DNA from: Bacteroidales bacterium
Lineage (GTDB): Bacteria; Bacteroidota; Bacteroidia; Bacteroidales; UBA932
Assembly: GCA_023230265.1 (NCBI GenBank)
Contig: JALNXR010000036.1
Coordinates: 1 to 12,620 of the forward strand
DNA length: 12,620 nucleotides
Direction of reading: 5' to 3'
Below the pieces are notes generated by a model. That model was not told where the DNA came from and did not search any database. It saw only the letters and a list, made by a program, of their open reading frames with translations. This document shows, piece by piece, positions 1 to 6,769 of the stretch (its first letter is position 1; each line of letters starts with the position of its first letter). Made by a program: the position numbers and the translations under genes.

Positions 1-307
1 AAAGCGGAATTGAATATCCAATTATAAAATCCTTAGGTTTAAGTGGTGAGATAAAAAGTCTGGATAAAAATGATGTGTTTTTATCTTTTGCAATTAATAG
101 TCCTAAAAACATTGTAATAAAAGTGAATCCAAATATTGTTATCCCTGGCACTATGCTTACAGGCTTAAAAACTTCAATGGGCGCATTTTTTGATATTGTA
201 GAAAACAATAAAATAAAGAAAATCGGCAACAAAACCCCTAATATCAGGGACAATGGATCTCTTAATATTTCTTTGAAATTCCGTTGGGCAAAATAGATAT
301 ATTTCAT
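1..307 (-). CDS. ABC-2 type exporter permease, N-terminal part (runs off the left edge)
   Basis: This is the first 102 codons of an integral membrane permease that pairs with the ATPase encoded just before it. The ATG at 307 overlaps the ATPase stop codon as ATGA, so the two are almost certainly translationally coupled. The protein opens with the amphipathic segment MKYIYFAQRNFKEILRDP, typical of ABC-2 permeases. A hydrophobic membrane helix follows at about residues 21-38 and a second at about 52-72. The rest, normally four more helices, lies outside the window. Family knowledge says such permeases form the channel of drug, lipid or polysaccharide exporters. The substrate cannot be told from this fragment. 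Confidence 0.85.
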   Translation of the reverse strand, partial: MKYIYFAQRNFKEILRDPLSLILGVLLPIFFILLFSTISKNAPIEVFKPVSIVPGITIFGFTFITMFLGLLIAKDKNTSFLSRLFISPLKPKDFIIGYSIPL

Positions 308-1029
308 ATTGATTGCTCCTCCTCATTTAGTAAAACAAATGCATCCTCCAGCTTTTTTGTATTGGTTTGATTGAGGATTTCTGCAACTGTCCCAATAGCT
401 TTAATTCTCCCTTTTTGTATAATTGCAACTCTGTCAGAAAGGGCTTCTACTTCCTCTAAATAATGTGTTGTCAGGATAATTGTGGTTTTTTCTTTAAGCT
501 TTTTAATATTACTCCATAACTCTCTACGAGCAATTACATCCAATCCCAATGTGGGTTCGTCAAGAAATAATATTTCAGGGGCTGTGATTAATGCCATTGC
601 AATACTTAAACGTCTTTGCATTCCTCCTGATAGCAATCTGGCTTTTTTCTTGCGGACTTCAGAAAGATTAAAAGCGATTATCATTTCCTCAACTTTGTCT
701 GAAATTTCATTTTTTGAGATACCATATATGCCTGCAATCATTTCAAGGTTCTCTTGAACGTTCAAGTTTCGTGCAATTGCAGTTTCTTGAGGTGATACAT
801 TTATTCTTTGTTTAATGTATTGAGAGTCTTTAATTAAATCCATGTTTAATATTGTAGCATTGCCACTTGAAGGAAGAATCAAGCATGAAAGTATTTTAAT
901 GATAGTTGTCTTTCCTGCTCCATTTAATCCAAGCAGTGAGAATAGTTCTCCTTTTTCAATTGATAGATTTAAATCATCAACTGCAACAAAGTCTCCAAAT
1001 TTTTTAGTCAAATGTTTTGTTTCTATCAT
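304..1029 (-). CDS. ABC transporter ATP-binding protein (ABC-2 exporter, CcmA/NatA type)
   Basis: This 241-residue nucleotide-binding subunit hydrolyses ATP at the cytoplasmic face to drive the adjacent permease. All family motifs are intact: Walker A GLNGAGKTT at residues 34-42, Q-loop glutamine at 81, signature LSGGMQ at 133-138, Walker B ILFLDEP at 153-159, D-loop GLD at 162-164, and the switch histidine H189 in TTHYLEE. Length and motif set fit the CcmA/NatA/DrrA branch of exporters. A possible Shine-Dalgarno AGGAG lies about 20 bases upstream. The start is only three bases after the end of the decayed Bro-like gene, so the promoter may lie inside or upstream of that remnant. It appears to be outside the cassette array. 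The substrate is unknown. Confidence 0.95.
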   Translation of the reverse strand: MIETKHLTKKFGDFVAVDDLNLSIEKGELFSLLGLNGAGKTTIIKILSCLILPSSGNATILNMDLIKDSQYIKQRINVSPQETAIARNLNVQENLEMIAGIYGISKNEISDKVEEMIIAFNLSEVRKKKARLLSGGMQRRLSIAMALITAPEILFLDEPTLGLDVIARRELWSNIKKLKEKTTIILTTHYLEEVEALSDRVAIIQKGRIKAIGTVAEILNQTNTKKLEDAFVLLNEEEQSI

Positions 1030-1032
1030 AAA

Positions 1033-1334
1033 CTATGATTTTTGGTCTCCTAATATGTTGTACAACGGTTTCCCGGTTTTCTCTTCAATCTCGCGCCTGC
1101 TATTCCCTGCAATTGTTCCTCCTTGATGTGCAATTGTCCGATGTTTTCGGACAGTTCACTGCCCTCCTTTCTAAGCTTGGCTTTTAAGTCGTTCCAATAT
1201 TTTCGAGGACGGTCTGTACCTGTTAATACTTCAATAACATCAATTATTGAAAAATACCATTTTTCATTATCATCTCTCCATATCGGGCGTATCTGCTTTT
1301 ACTCAAAAAGTTTTATTGCTGCTTCTCTTGTCAT
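1033..1334 (-). pseudogene. Bro-N/DinD-like gene remnant with a nonsense codon and a large internal deletion
   Basis: The reading starts at ATG 1334 with MTREAAIKLFE. It then meets an in-frame TAA and continues in the same frame as KQIRPIWRDDNEKWYFSI, followed by DVIEVLTGTDRPRKYWNDL. This is the start of the Bro-N (PF02498) proteins annotated as phage antirepressor or DNA-damage-inducible protein D. After SELSENIGQL the family sequence stops. A different frame then gives GGTIAGNSRREIEEKTGKP and ends at TAG 1033, which resembles the C-terminal tail of the same family. About 100 codons remain of a family usually around 270-300 residues, so the middle appears deleted and the frame shifted. In life such proteins bind DNA and are linked to phages or the SOS response. 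This copy is very unlikely to be functional. Confidence 0.8.
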
Positions 1335-1410
1335 AATCAAATCATTATATTCACAAATATATAAAAATATCGTCAGAGAAAGAGGAAAATTACCTGGGTT
1401 CTATTTGCTT

Positions 1411-1434
1411 GGCATACCGTGTGTTACAGGCTGA
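1411..1434 (-). repeat. Half attC-like site at the left end of the array
   Basis: On the minus strand this reads CAGCCTGTAACACACGGTA, the same AAC-plus-CG-rich arm found at the gene-proximal side of the complete sites, for example ATAACACGCGGTA at 6713-6769. No matching GTT arm was found in the next 100 bases toward the Bro-like remnant. It is therefore either a decayed site or the old junction between the array and flanking chromosome. Confidence 0.45.
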
Positions 1435-1476
1435 CGTTCTCTTCGTCATATATTTCTATAACCTTTTCATATTAGC

Positions 1477-1857
1477 CTAATTGATCTGGCATAAGCTTTC
1501 TAAAATCCTTTTGTTTCTTTTTATCATTAAATATAGAGTATGCTCTTTATATTGCTTATACTCGTCAATAGTCTGAGGTAATGGTGATCTGTTGAAATTG
1601 TCAAATGGTAAAGAGAACTCAATTTGTTCATGTTGGTCAATAAAGTCTTGTAAATGAAAGAAGTCAACATAACCTTTGAAATAAAGAAACAAGTCAAAAA
1701 AATCTTTGTAGTTTGTTAAGGTTTTTGAAAGTGGGCTTTCTATGCCTCGGTAAAAACGTCTAATACATTCCAATGTCAAATCAAACCTGTCGCTAATTAA
1801 TCTGCTAACGCCTCTGGCTTGATTAATTGTAAAGCCGTTCATGTTATGGGCTGGCAT
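1477..1857 (-). CDS. Uncharacterised 126-residue protein, probably 5'-truncated (DUF6994-like)
   Basis: I recognise only a resemblance to proteins of the DUF6994 type, from memory and not verified. The shared parts are INQARG (residues 12-17), DRFDLTLECIRRFY (23-36), SPLSKTL, and a C-terminal ...EYKQYKEHTLYL segment. Family members as I recall them are clearly longer and carry a region before PAH...INQARG that is absent here. The ATG is preceded directly by an in-frame TAA, so the missing 5' part is not simply an overlooked upstream start. The gene begins 17 bases after the nitroreductase stop with no hairpin between them, so both sit in one cassette. No membrane segments or signal peptide are visible. 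It may be a non-functional fragment. Confidence 0.6.
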   Translation of the reverse strand: MPAHNMNGFTINQARGVSRLISDRFDLTLECIRRFYRGIESPLSKTLTNYKDFFDLFLYFKGYVDFFHLQDFIDQHEQIEFSLPFDNFNRSPLPQTIDEYKQYKEHTLYLMIKRNKRILESLCQIN

Positions 1858-1874
1858 TAGTTATTTGTCCTGTT

Positions 1875-2411
1875 TTATTCAATATATTTTTCCATCATCA
1901 CAGTTTCGCTGATTGGTTTTCGTTGTGTCTGATGTCTATTTGCATCCAAAAAACTTTCTTTGGGATATCCCAAGATTAATAACGCCGTTGGATGAATGTA
2001 ATCAGGTAAATCAAATTCATTTCTTATTATCCGTGGGTCAAATAATCCGACCATAACACTTCCAATTCCTTTTTCTCGTGCTGCTAACATCATATGATCT
2101 GAAACAATCCCAATGTCTAAATCGCCGGAACATTTATCATCAAATGGTCTGACCAATGCGTTTCTCTCATCTCTACAAATGATCATAACGCATTTAGAAC
2201 CAAATGTTTTGTATGCTTTCTGAACTTTCCCAATGTTTTTTTCATTTTGAACAACAATTATTCTTTGAGGCTGTTTATTACACGCTGAAGGAGCAACACG
2301 TCCGGATTCCAAAATATAATCAAGTTTTTCTTTTTCTATTGTTTTGTCAGAGAAAGAACGAATAGTGCAACGTTGCTTTGCTAAATCCAAAAAATCCATT
2401 TTGTAAATCAT
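1875..2411 (-). CDS. Nitroreductase family protein (FMN-dependent oxidoreductase)
   Basis: The protein has 178 residues, close to the usual size of small nitroreductases (PF00881). These are soluble flavoenzymes that reduce nitro groups, quinones or related substrates with NAD(P)H. Visible family features are the N-terminal phosphate-binding RCTIRSF (residues 14-20), the helix and loop around SGRVAPSACNKQPQ (36-49), the central SDHMMLAAREKGIGS, and the C-terminal LGYP followed by RKPISE. Translation could begin at ATG 2411 or at the internal ATG 2399. The second gives MDFLDLAKQR, which matches how family members usually start. It is the first gene of its cassette, downstream of the attC-like site at 2446-2583. 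The physiological substrate is unknown. Confidence 0.9.
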   Translation of the reverse strand: MIYKMDFLDLAKQRCTIRSFSDKTIEKEKLDYILESGRVAPSACNKQPQRIIVVQNEKNIGKVQKAYKTFGSKCVMIICRDERNALVRPFDDKCSGDLDIGIVSDHMMLAAREKGIGSVMVGLFDPRIIRNEFDLPDYIHPTALLILGYPKESFLDANRHQTQRKPISETVMMEKYIE

Positions 2412-2445
2412 TTATTGTCTTCAATTCGAGCTGTTTTGTATGCTT

Positions 2446-2583
2446 GCCCCCAACGATTTGGCGGTATGAAATGTGCCGGATTGCGGTGCTGCGTCTGTAT
2501 CCACCGTTGCAAAAACCTAAGGCGGAACTAAACGCTTTAAAACCCATGAAAACCGGCATGTTTTTTGACCGCGTTTTGTGGGC
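2446..2583 (-). repeat. attC-like site, long type
   Basis: The arms at 2460-2479 and 2553-2572 form an imperfect inverted repeat (GGCGGTATGAAATGTGCCGG against CCGGCATGTTTTTTGACCGC). They are bracketed on the minus strand by AAC (in ACAAAACGCGG) and GTT (in CGTTGGGGGC). The apical part is about 70 bases. It separates the 199-residue TPR-like gene from the nitroreductase cassette. Confidence 0.7.
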
Positions 2584-2588
2584 TGTAG

Positions 2589-3188
2589 TTATTTTTTTCT
2601 GTTTTTATTTGTGTTTTCTAATTCACTTATGCAGTCAATCAACTCAGACTTTTTTTCACGGTTATTTTCATATTTTAACAGTTTGTTTAATGCAATGTAT
2701 CTATTAATCGGTTGTTTATACTCGTCAGTATCAATGAATGATGTAAGCCAATCAAGGTAAGGTCTTGTCGATACTTTTTTGCAATCCTTAATCATTGATT
2801 TTGCAAATCCAAGCAAATCGTATCCATGCTCATACATGTCAATCCGGCTAATCTCTCTGTCAAGTAGTAATCCATGCAGATAGACATTTTGAAAAGCAGT
2901 ATCAATCGTATAAATCTTTGCGTCAATTAATTGTCCAAGTCCAAAATAAGCAATTGACCAATTTAGAGAAAGCAATGGTCCTCCAATATCGTCTGGAAAG
3001 TTTTTATCAAACCACTTTTTGTAGGTAATTGCTCCTTGATAATCTTCAATCTGCATATACAAATCAGAAATATAATATCGCCTGCCAACACTATCATCAA
3101 ATCCACCATATTTGCGTTTCTCAGCTGTCAATGCAGCACGGTGTTTTTTAATCGACAATTTTATTTTTTCAATCTGTTTTTCTGTCAT
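2589..3188 (-). CDS. TPR-like protein of unknown function (199 residues)
   Basis: I do not know a named function. The sequence is helical and charged. It holds a repeat-like stretch around residues 36-70 (ISDLYMQIEDYQGAI, then KKWFDKNFPDD) resembling a tetratricopeptide helix pair, and a second helical part near LNWSIAYFGLGQLIDA. The C-terminus is rich in Lys, Asn and Glu. There is no signal peptide or membrane helix, so a cytoplasmic protein is expected, perhaps a binding scaffold. The ATG at 3188 gives MTEKQIEKIKLSIKKHR, a sensible start. The gene is alone in its cassette, between attC-like sites at 3221-3276 and 2446-2583; the stop codon lies only six bases from the latter. Confidence 0.8.
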   Translation of the reverse strand: MTEKQIEKIKLSIKKHRAALTAEKRKYGGFDDSVGRRYYISDLYMQIEDYQGAITYKKWFDKNFPDDIGGPLLSLNWSIAYFGLGQLIDAKIYTIDTAFQNVYLHGLLLDREISRIDMYEHGYDLLGFAKSMIKDCKKVSTRPYLDWLTSFIDTDEYKQPINRYIALNKLLKYENNREKKSELIDCISELENTNKNRKK

Positions 3189-3220
3189 AATTATTTATGT
3201 GTTTCGATCTTCGCACTATT

Positions 3221-3276
3221 GCCACTAACGATTTCGTGGCAATTCCCTTTTTAATGGGATTTAACGCGTGTTACCG
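3221..3276 (-). repeat. attC-like site, short type
   Basis: On the minus strand GGTAACACGCG leads into TTAAATCCC, an A-rich loop, GGGAATTGCCACG, and then CGTTAGTGGC. The core is nearly the same as in the short sites at 6713-6769 and 11613-11668. The right side of this one is less symmetrical and contains a small extra hairpin (GCCAC...GTGGC, 3221-3239). Confidence 0.7.
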
Positions 3277-3288
3277 GTTCGTTGTTTT

Positions 3289-4104
3289 TTATTTAAGTTT
3301 TTTCATTGCTTTGCTTTCCAGTAGTGATCTCATCTGTGTAATAGCAACTTTGTTGAGTTGGAGAAGTCGTTCTGTTTGCGATAAACCTTGTTGAATCAAC
3401 AAGGCGTTTATGCTTTCCATATTGCTCAATACAACAAGTTGTTCCAATGTTGTGTAATCTCTGATATTCCCACTTTTTTCCGGGTTATTATCCCGCCATT
3501 CTTTAGCTGTTATTCCGAAAAGAGCTACATTTAAAAGATCGGCTTCATTTGCATAAACATAAGTTATCTGTCGTTTTGTAATTTTTTGAGGCATGAGATT
3601 CTCTTTAATAGCATCGGTATGAATCTGATAGTTAACCTTGGACAAGGTTCTTTGTAAGTTCCAATCTAATTTCAACCGGTTATTTTCATCGCTCTTTAGC
3701 CGTTGAAACTCTTTTACAAGATATATTTTGAATTGTGGACTGATCCACATTCCGAATTCAAACGCTATGTCAGGATGGGCATAAGTACCCCCATATCGGC
3801 CGGTACTGGCTTTCAATCCTATGGCATTTGTCTTTTGGACCCATTCTTTCACGCTTAATTTGTAGCTGTTTAATCCTGCCTGACCTTTAATTATGGCGAA
3901 TTCGCCATAATTAAAATCAGGATTATAAACCGACTCCCAAATACCGAGGTACTCAATGGTATTACGATTACGCAACCAATCGGCGATGAAAAAATCACCA
4001 TCCTTTGCTTTAAGCATATCGGTCAATGAAATGTATTCTTGCTCGTTATCAAGTATGACCGCTATTTCTTTCCCTTCAACCTGAATTTTTGTGTTTAGTA
4101 CCAT
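3289..4104 (-). CDS. KilA-N domain DNA-binding protein, copy 1
   Basis: This 271-residue protein carries a KilA-N domain (PF04383), a small DNA-binding fold found in phages, large DNA viruses and many Bacteroidota. The domain covers roughly residues 20-140: YISLTDM at 24-30, a helix-turn region with FIADWLRNRNTIEYLGIWE, and the typical GRYGGTYAHPDIAFEFGMWI. A helical C-terminal region follows (VYANEADLLNVALFGITAKE, then LEQLVVLSNMESINALL). It is strongly similar along its whole length to the gene at 11679-12497. It is alone in its cassette, closed by the short attC-like site at 3221-3276. The coding region contains a perfect 30-base palindrome. The role is inferred to be transcription regulation or phage-related; no target is known. 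Confidence 0.92.
   Translation of the reverse strand: MVLNTKIQVEGKEIAVILDNEQEYISLTDMLKAKDGDFFIADWLRNRNTIEYLGIWESVYNPDFNYGEFAIIKGQAGLNSYKLSVKEWVQKTNAIGLKASTGRYGGTYAHPDIAFEFGMWISPQFKIYLVKEFQRLKSDENNRLKLDWNLQRTLSKVNYQIHTDAIKENLMPQKITKRQITYVYANEADLLNVALFGITAKEWRDNNPEKSGNIRDYTTLEQLVVLSNMESINALLIQQGLSQTERLLQLNKVAITQMRSLLESKAMKKLK
3886..3915. repeat. Perfect 30-base palindrome inside the KilA-N gene
   Basis: Fifteen bases on each side of the centre between 3900 and 3901 are exact reverse complements, centred on GGCGAATTCGCC and flanked by TTTAATTAT and its complement. It encodes the FNYGEFAII part of the KilA-N protein. The paralog at 11679-12497 keeps a 24-base version with a single mismatched pair at 12279-12302. 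It could be an intragenic operator or chance codon symmetry. Confidence 0.9.
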
Positions 4105-4144
4105 GTTTTGAGTTTGTTATTTTTCTTATTTGCACTTCAATGAC

Positions 4145-4274
4145 CGCTAACGGTCGATGGTATGAGCATTGGCGGTTTTCAGGGCGCTATCTTATCAGTT
4201 TACCGTATTTTTAAGGCAAGAGAGGCCTTGTGCTCTCCACAAATCCCGACATTGCTTATACCATTTGTTAGCCG
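4145..4274 (-). repeat. attC-like site, long type
   Basis: The outer boxes GCTAAC (4146-4151) and GTTAGC (4267-4272) are exact complements. The inner arms GGTATGAGCATTGGCGG (4159-4175) and CCGACATTGCTTATACC (4246-4262) pair with few mismatches. Spacers between box and arm are 7 bases on one side and 4 on the other. The loop region contains its own small hairpin (AAGGC...GCCTT). This is the clearest long site in the window. Confidence 0.8.
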
Positions 4275-4303
4275 CTGGCAATTTTTCCCTTAAATGTAAT
4301 AAA

Positions 4304-4654
4304 TCAATCAGATTTTTTAGTTAAGAAATTCAATATATCTTTTGTAAACTTAAATGTCCCGGTTTCAATCTGTTTTGTCAAGGTATCTAAATCATTAAAA
4401 TCCGGATTATCGACCAAATCATGTGCTACAATAAAATCGATACCTTTTGTATCAATAGGGATACGGTATAGATTCCAATTGCTTTCTTTAAATATTTTCC
4501 AATGTTTTAACTGACTTTGTTTGTTGACTCCTGCTAACCAAACTTCAAATTTTATTTTATCATGAATAAAAACAATGGCAATCTTTAATCCTGAATTTTT
4601 TAATGTTTTTGGCGTGAAGGAAAAATTAGTTTTTTTTTTACCAAAGAAATGGGA
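4304..4654 (-). pseudogene. 5'-truncated gene remnant (DUF7000-like C-terminal part)
   Basis: A frame of 116 codons runs to TGA 4304 and has no ATG, GTG or TTG in its first two-thirds. The peptide NFSFTPKTLKNSGLKIAIVF, then FEVWLAGVNKQSQ, NPDFNDLDTLTKQIE and TFKFTKDIL reads like a genuine protein. It resembles the C-terminal half of small proteins I recall as DUF7000 (from memory, unverified). The frame starts inside the last codons of the methyltransferase gene and crosses a run of ten A residues (4630-4639) just where the recognisable protein begins. The first 60 or so residues are missing, so this looks like the tail of a lost gene that kept its attC-like site (4145-4274) when another gene was joined in front of it. 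Confidence 0.65.
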
Positions 4655-5327
4655 TTAATCTATATTTAACTTCTTTGCAGTAATCAGAATAACCCGGCAA
4701 TTCTTTTTGTAATGTTCTGTCTTCATAAAATGTCCTTACAAAAATAATTATTACCATAATAATTACCGGGATCAGACCAAGTGCTGATCCAAATGCAAAA
4801 GGCAAAGGGAATGAGCCGAAAAGCATTCCAATATATCCTGGATGCCGGACAAATTTATATGGGCCTGATTTTATTACTTTTTGCATCCTGTCATTTTGAA
4901 TTCTTACTGTACCTTCAAAAAATGGATTGTGAAGCATAGGCCAAAGTGAAAAAGCTGCAGATAGAATGTATAGTATAATTGCGAGATATATGTATTGGAA
5001 GGGAATCGTGAAAAGATTATATCTTACATCAAGCCCGGCTGTGAGTGGGGTAACAATAATTGCCAGAAAAAAGTAACTAAAAATAAGATACTTGTCCAGA
5101 GACTTCGTTCCCTCCTGAACCTTCCCTCTGGAATTTAATAGTTCAGGAGATTTTCTTAAAAGAACAAAACTGAAAATTAAACTACCACAAAAGTAAACGG
5201 CAAAATATATCCAGGCTCTTAGGTTATTTAACTGTCCGGAAGAAAAAAAGAAAACAATGCCTGTCACGATAATCCAATTAATTGGTGCCAGAAATGCCCT
5301 TAACCCTGATTTTGTAAGTTTTTGCAT
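4638..5327 (-). CDS. Isoprenylcysteine methyltransferase-like integral membrane protein (ICMT/PEMT family)
   Basis: This is a 229-residue polytopic membrane protein with hydrophobic helices near residues 14-34, 40-58, 80-98, 108-130 and a long hydrophobic stretch 168-200. The diagnostic motif of the ICMT/phospholipid methyltransferase family is present: GPYKFVRHPGYIG (155-167), which binds S-adenosylmethionine at the membrane surface. It is followed by the conserved EDR (202-204) and the Y..Y..VKYRLIP tail. Bacterial members methylate small or lipid substrates that are mostly unknown. The gene seems full length. Its stop overlaps the frame of the headless remnant downstream, so the two probably share a hybrid cassette. 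Upstream, the half-site at 5390-5406 separates it from the TPR gene. Confidence 0.88.
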   Translation of the reverse strand: MQKLTKSGLRAFLAPINWIIVTGIVFFFSSGQLNNLRAWIYFAVYFCGSLIFSFVLLRKSPELLNSRGKVQEGTKSLDKYLIFSYFFLAIIVTPLTAGLDVRYNLFTIPFQYIYLAIILYILSAAFSLWPMLHNPFFEGTVRIQNDRMQKVIKSGPYKFVRHPGYIGMLFGSFPLPFAFGSALGLIPVIIMVIIIFVRTFYEDRTLQKELPGYSDYCKEVKYRLIPFLW

Positions 5328-5389
5328 CTTAGAATAATTATTTGAGTTTTTATCGAGTTGCTATTTCGCTGTCTTTCTGCATATTAAAG

Positions 5390-5406
5390 CCTACGGTTGG
5401 CGGTAG
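5390..5406 (-). repeat. Half attC-like site next to the TPR gene stop
   Basis: The 13 bases ACGGTTGGCGGTA at 5393-5405 are identical to 6720-6732, where they form the distal arm of a complete attC-like site. Here the gene-proximal arm is missing and the element abuts the TAA of the TPR gene directly. It looks like a site half-destroyed by a deletion. Confidence 0.5.
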
Positions 5407-6627
5407 TTATTTTTTTAATTCAGTTATTATTTGGGTTTCATATTCAGAATCGAAATTAACTTTCATTTTTTCCTCATATATCTTTGTCAACAATCTTAAT
5501 TTGCCCTTTTTATCTGATTCTTTGTATATATCTGCCAAGTATAAAAAAGCATTGAAATAGCCAGACATGACAATTCCTGAAATACGGGGTATATTTTTTT
5601 CTTTAATGGTTTTATAATCTCCTAAATTTTCAGCGAAAATTAAGGTCTCAAGTTTAGATTCGTCAACTGCATGATTGCTATCATTAGTTTTAACAGGTAA
5701 TAATTTAGAGACCAACCCGCAGTATTGAAAATAATTATCTAATCCACCATAAAATGTTGGCGATGCAAAATTTGAAAAATAAATTGGTCGTTCAGCAAAA
5801 TTATCCTCAACTATTTGTAAAAGAATTGCTCTTTGCGGGCTAAGATAGGTGCGCGCTTTGGCTTTTTCTCCTTCTATTTTCGAATGCATTCGCTCCGAAA
5901 ATAAATCAGGAAATACTTCCCAATTTAGTTGGTAATCGTCAGCCAATCCAAATTGCTTTTTATCTAATGGTGAAACTTGAATAGAAACTATCGTTGTATC
6001 CCATTTAAATGGGTGTATATCCATTATTTGTTGATCAGTAAGATTCACCTCTATTTTTCTAACGCCATCTTTAAGACCATTTTTCAAGAACCGTACATAC
6101 CACGGACGGTCAATATTTCCGATTGGAACAACCGTAATATCTGTTCTGAAATTTTCACATAGCTGAAGATAAGAACAAATATCAAAATCTGCGTTTCCCC
6201 CTGCAAATAGGATGGCGTTTAAATCACAGCTCATCAATATGTTCTTTCCAAACTCTAACAACCAATTTGGGTATGCACCTTTATCATAAGCACGTTGATA
6301 AAAATAGTTAAGTTTATCAGCATCATAGTTTTGCATTGCTATAAAAGCATTGCCACTGCATTGAGCACCGTAAAAATATTTTGCATCGCCATAATTAGGG
6401 TCAAGTTCTAGTGCTTTGTCTAAATACTTGAATATCTGTTCTGAGTATGAATTGTCGTAACCTTTCAAAGGACGACTGTCGTAGGCTCTATAATGATTAA
6501 ACCACCCAAGATAATAATAAATTTCTGCATCATTAGGCGATTCAGAGAGTGCCTTTTCTAACAAGTCAATCGCTTCATTATAATGCTCATTTTTAAACTC
6601 TTCCAATGCTTGTTCTTTCAATGTCAT
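5407..6627 (-). CDS. TPR protein with DUF2723-like C-terminal region, separated from its signal peptide by a stop codon
   Basis: The 406-residue product starts with two tetratricopeptide-type repeats (about residues 3-36 and 62-95, the second with KALELDPNYGDA). After these comes a globular part containing LFAGGNADFDICSYLQ, TDITVVPIGN and RPWYVRFLKNG. That part resembles the soluble C-terminal segment of DUF2723 membrane proteins of Bacteroidota, where a similar TNGDND...YLQ...VRTDV pattern occurs (from memory). The ATG at 6627 is probably not the original start. In the same frame, 20 codons of a good signal peptide precede it from ATG 6693, interrupted only by TAA at 6631-6633. As it stands the protein would stay in the cytoplasm, or the gene is dead. 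The function is unknown. Confidence 0.75.
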   Translation of the reverse strand: MTLKEQALEEFKNEHYNEAIDLLEKALSESPNDAEIYYYLGWFNHYRAYDSRPLKGYDNSYSEQIFKYLDKALELDPNYGDAKYFYGAQCSGNAFIAMQNYDADKLNYFYQRAYDKGAYPNWLLEFGKNILMSCDLNAILFAGGNADFDICSYLQLCENFRTDITVVPIGNIDRPWYVRFLKNGLKDGVRKIEVNLTDQQIMDIHPFKWDTTIVSIQVSPLDKKQFGLADDYQLNWEVFPDLFSERMHSKIEGEKAKARTYLSPQRAILLQIVEDNFAERPIYFSNFASPTFYGGLDNYFQYCGLVSKLLPVKTNDSNHAVDESKLETLIFAENLGDYKTIKEKNIPRISGIVMSGYFNAFLYLADIYKESDKKGKLRLLTKIYEEKMKVNFDSEYETQIITELKK

Positions 6628-6630
6628 TTC

Positions 6631-6693
6631 TTATGGGAAAGCAATTGTCACAGAAAGTAAAAAAAATATAATTGTACTGCTAAGTTTCTTCAT
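6631..6693 (-). pseudogene. Orphaned signal-peptide leader of the TPR gene (ends in an in-frame TAA)
   Basis: ATG 6693 opens MKKLSSTIIFFLLSVTIAFP, a textbook Sec signal peptide: positive start, hydrophobic core, small residues at the end. The next codon is TAA, and GAA ATG ACA continue the TPR protein in the same frame. A single C-to-T change of a CAA glutamine codon would explain the stop, and Gln is common just after such cleavage sites. An ATG two codons past the stop could allow re-initiation without export. Confidence 0.75.
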
Positions 6694-6712
6694 TTTTGCT
6701 GCTTTTATAATT

Positions 6713-6769
6713 ACTGGCAACGGTTGGCGGTAAATTCCGGTTTTAATGGGATTTACCGCGTGTTATGAC
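6713..6769 (-). repeat. attC-like site, short type, overlapping the ORF6N coding frame
   Basis: The arms GCGGTAAATTCC (6727-6738) and GGGATTTACCGC (6748-6759) are complementary except for one pair, around a loop of about nine bases. On the minus strand the boxes are ATAAC and GTTGC. The last codons of the ORF6N frame lie within this site and its stop codon falls in the loop. Confidence 0.75.

Noticed and set aside
75..296. Plus-strand open frame at the left edge
   Set aside because: It is antisense to the clear ABC-2 permease start, which has membrane helices and a coupled start codon.
1123..1434. Plus-strand 103-codon frame
   Set aside because: It is antisense to the Bro-like remnant, whose family match is on the minus strand.
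2347..2559. Minus-strand frame across the long attC-like site into the nitroreductase
   Set aside because: It overlaps both the hairpin and the nitroreductase start in another frame and shows no protein-like features.
4201..4240. Small hairpin (AAGGC...GCCTT) considered as a terminator
   Set aside because: It has no T-tract in the transcription direction and lies in the loop of the attC-like site, which explains it better.
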